This document shows, piece by piece, positions 62,150-64,000 of a stretch of DNA of 64,000 nt. Position 1 is the stretch's first letter. Every line of letters begins with the position of its first letter. The DNA is from Zeugodacus cucurbitae (Eukaryota; Arthropoda; Insecta; Diptera; Tephritidae): the NCBI RefSeq assembly GCF_028554725.1, contig NC_071671.1, positions 8,800,001 through 8,864,000 on the forward strand, written 5' to 3'. The translations under genes and the position numbers were made by a program. Below the pieces are notes generated by a model, which was given only the letters and a program-made list of their open reading frames with translations, did no database searches and was not told the DNA's origin.

Positions 62150-62590
62150 GTTGTCCTATTACATTACTACTAGACAGATGGGCCCTGGCTGAGCGAAGCA
62201 AGCGCTGGTCAGTCACTAGCGCAGTCGCCAGATCCTTCTGGCCTAAGTTGAATCGCAGGAGGTAAACCGAGCACTTCGCCCTCCTTAAAGTTTAGCAATC
62301 CTTAGTCTTAGGAGTTCCTTCTGGCCATATTCCCATCGCTAAAAATCTTACCGGATACTAGCTGTAGAAGCTCCATGTAGGAGGACGAGGTGGATTCATC
62401 TTATCACTTTCTTCTGGAATGGCCCGCCTTAGCGTGATCCAGAAAGATTTATCAGATCGCACTTTTTCGAACAAGCTCTCCGCAAGTTTGTAGTAGAATC
62501 AGAGCGCTTTGTCGACTCCTAATAGCTAATCTAGCGAGGATCCTGGCTTCCCAAATTCACATATTTTCTTAATCTTATTATGATTTTGCG
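62150..62590 (+). mobile_element. Non-LTR retrotransposon C-terminus, family 2-like
   Basis: Plus-strand reading EDEVDSSYHFLLEWPALA, then after a stop SRKIYQIALF, with RSHFFEQALRKFVVESERFV in the next frame. This is the Cys/His and C-terminal part of R1/LOA-type LINEs (EEEVESSYHFLLECPALA in living elements). Frameshifts are evident. Confidence 0.65.
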
Positions 62591-62649
62591 CTGAATATGA
62601 ATGAATCGGTAAGATTAAATTAAAATTTCGTCCCACTGGTTGAGTTGAA

Positions 62650-62800
62650 AAAAATATGATATTGACTGACGTCCTCATGTTCGTCCTGGAGCCTTGCAAA
62701 GTTAGAGTCCAATAGTTTACGAGATACGTAGAAAAAGCTTTTATGTGGTAAGGTCACGTCCACTTTACAAAACTATTAGTACAATATTTTGCGAGAACTC
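62650..62800 (-). mobile_element. HINE-A remnant
   Basis: GACGTCCTCATGTTCG, TTGCAAAGTTAGAGTCC and GGTCACGTCCACTTTAC resemble HINE-A interior blocks. Weak. Confidence 0.35.
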
Positions 62801-63060
62801 TAAATTGTTGCAGGTTTAGAGCTTGTGTCTTGAGAACTTTATGATATTTTAATTCTAGCTCTTATAAGAAATATATCGTCCTGCATTTACATTTTTCCCA
62901 TTTCGGAATACGCGTACATATTTAACACTGCAACCATTTTTATTGGTTCACTCGTAAATTTTTTTATGATTAACATTTGACACTTTTTATTATTTCGCCT
63001 TTGCTATTATTACCAGTGCTGGAACCTTATCGACGTTTCATAAAATCATCGAATTGGAAA

Positions 63061-63092
63061 AGCAAAGAGCACACACACACACACACACACAA
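63061..63092. repeat. (CA)n microsatellite
   Basis: About ten CA units followed by CAGCAGCAG. Confidence 0.9.
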
Positions 63093-63580
63093 GCGCAGCA
63101 GCAGCAAAAAGATAGAATGAATGAAATAGGAAAATGTTCACACGTACCGGAAAGATCATAAAAGATTATTTGTCGATGGCGCTTCCGATTGTTTGTGTGT
63201 GTATGTGTGCGTGTCTGGCAGCCTTAAAACCTGCGCCGAAATTTCAGCATACAAGACGAATGAGCTGCTGGTAAGGAAGTGTATAACAGACAATGTATTT
63301 GCAATAAAAGAACAAGTGGCAAAGGTGGAGAAGACAGTTGATGGCAGAAGTTTACGTGCGCCGCTGAGAATTTACAATGACAGAGGAAGGATTTTGAGGT
63401 GCTATTGTCGTAAACATTTTGACAGTTGGAAATAATGTCAGTGTAATTGCGGCAAAGGCGCTAGACAGCCAAACATCGACACAAAACCGTTAATATTGTT
63501 GTCGTCGTGGTGACAGAAATGTGACAGCTAATAACAAGGAGACGCACACGCCGATGAAATGCGCTTAAGACTGGGTATGA

Positions 63581-64000
63581 GTGTCAACAGCGAGTTTTTT
63601 AAGGTACAACATTAAAGAGAACTTAAGATCTCACTTGAGTGGTAAGACAAACAATATTGAAAGGTTTTATGAGGAGCCCTTCATTGCTGTTGGTCGACAT
63701 GTGCTAAGAAATCGTGTACAAAAAGAGAAATGGGTACGTAGGAACCGCTGCTGGCTGCATTTGCAGCGACTTTGCCACTCCAAACTGATACTCGGGGGAT
63801 ATAACCAGAAATGATTTTAACAATTGACCCAAGAAAAAAACTGAGACAACTAGCAGACTAAGGTGCCATGCGCACAAACTGAGAATCTGCTCGTCGGATC
63901 AGTGACGATTCGGTGATCTAGTAGCGGAGACACCTGAGCATGTACTCCTTGACTGTGCGGCTATCGCGTGAAAAAGGAGTCAGGTAATAGGGGATCTGTA
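63581..64000 (+). mobile_element. LINE RNase H and C-terminal fragment, runs off the window
   Basis: Plus strand: RLCHSKLILGGYNQK, a few stops, then VAETPEHVLLDCAAIA at about 63925-63970. The order HSKLILGGYN, then Cys/His knuckle, is that of the RNase H end of I/LOA-group LINEs. The first 63581-63740 part is open but less certain. Confidence 0.6.

Noticed and set aside
1..64000. tRNA, rRNA or microRNA genes
   Set aside because: No cloverleaf with A/B boxes or rRNA core sequence was recognised by eye; a covariance-model scan would be needed to exclude small ones.

Overview
The window looks like euchromatic DNA from a higher dipteran, most probably a tephritid fruit fly (Bactrocera, Zeugodacus or Ceratitis type). 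The grounds are short phase-compatible introns with fly-like splice sites, AT-rich spacers with TATG and CA microsatellites, insect ionotropic-receptor and NDNF/Nord proteins, and a dense set of repeats of the sort common in these flies. No species call can be made without a search.

Three protein-coding genes are well supported. (1) A class A (rhodopsin-like) orphan G-protein-coupled receptor lies on the minus strand at 17986-21443 in three exons (642 aa). (2) An NDNF-family secreted protein, the fly Nord, lies on the minus strand at 30855-36921. Eight exons were resolved; the signal-peptide exon was not found. (3) An ionotropic receptor (IR) lies on the plus strand at 50003-52393 in three exons (754 aa) and has an unusually long basic C-terminal tail. 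The genes do not form an operon or an obvious pathway; the receptors are likely sensory or neural and Nord is extracellular.

Most of the rest is transposon-derived. Two families of about 0.7-1.3 kb (called HINE-A and HINE-B here) share subterminal inverted repeats, a GTCY microsatellite and a terminal hairpin. This is the layout of DINE-1/Helentron-associated elements. HINE-A has about a dozen copies or remnants. Well-bounded DNA transposons are a DD41D (rosa-type) mariner at 26081-27368 flanked by TA, a hAT derivative at 15417-16195 with an 8-bp target duplication, a pogo/Tigger derivative at 4468-5197 flanked by TA, a piggyBac-like MITE at 5417-5586 flanked by TTAA, and three copies of a MITE with long terminal inverted repeats. 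Broken mariner, Tc1 and Tc3 transposases and fragments of several non-LTR retrotransposons fill other stretches. Nested insertions at 34, 37-39 and 58-59 kb allow relative dating.

Layout: 1-10.4 kb repeats and AT-rich spacer; 10.9-12.4 kb a non-repetitive island with a minus-strand TATA/initiator promoter; 12.6-17.6 kb transposons; 18-21.4 kb GPCR; 21.4-28.8 kb spacer with a mariner; 28.8-37 kb nord and repeats; 37-49.5 kb repeat-rich, with a unique island at 47.4-48.5 kb; 50-52.4 kb IR; 53-64 kb transposon remnants with a unique island at 57-58 kb. I found no tRNA, rRNA, CRISPR array or prokaryotic feature. The genes are ordinary families; the most interesting points are how repeats interact with them, especially a LINE tail that may supply branch-point motifs to a GPCR intron.
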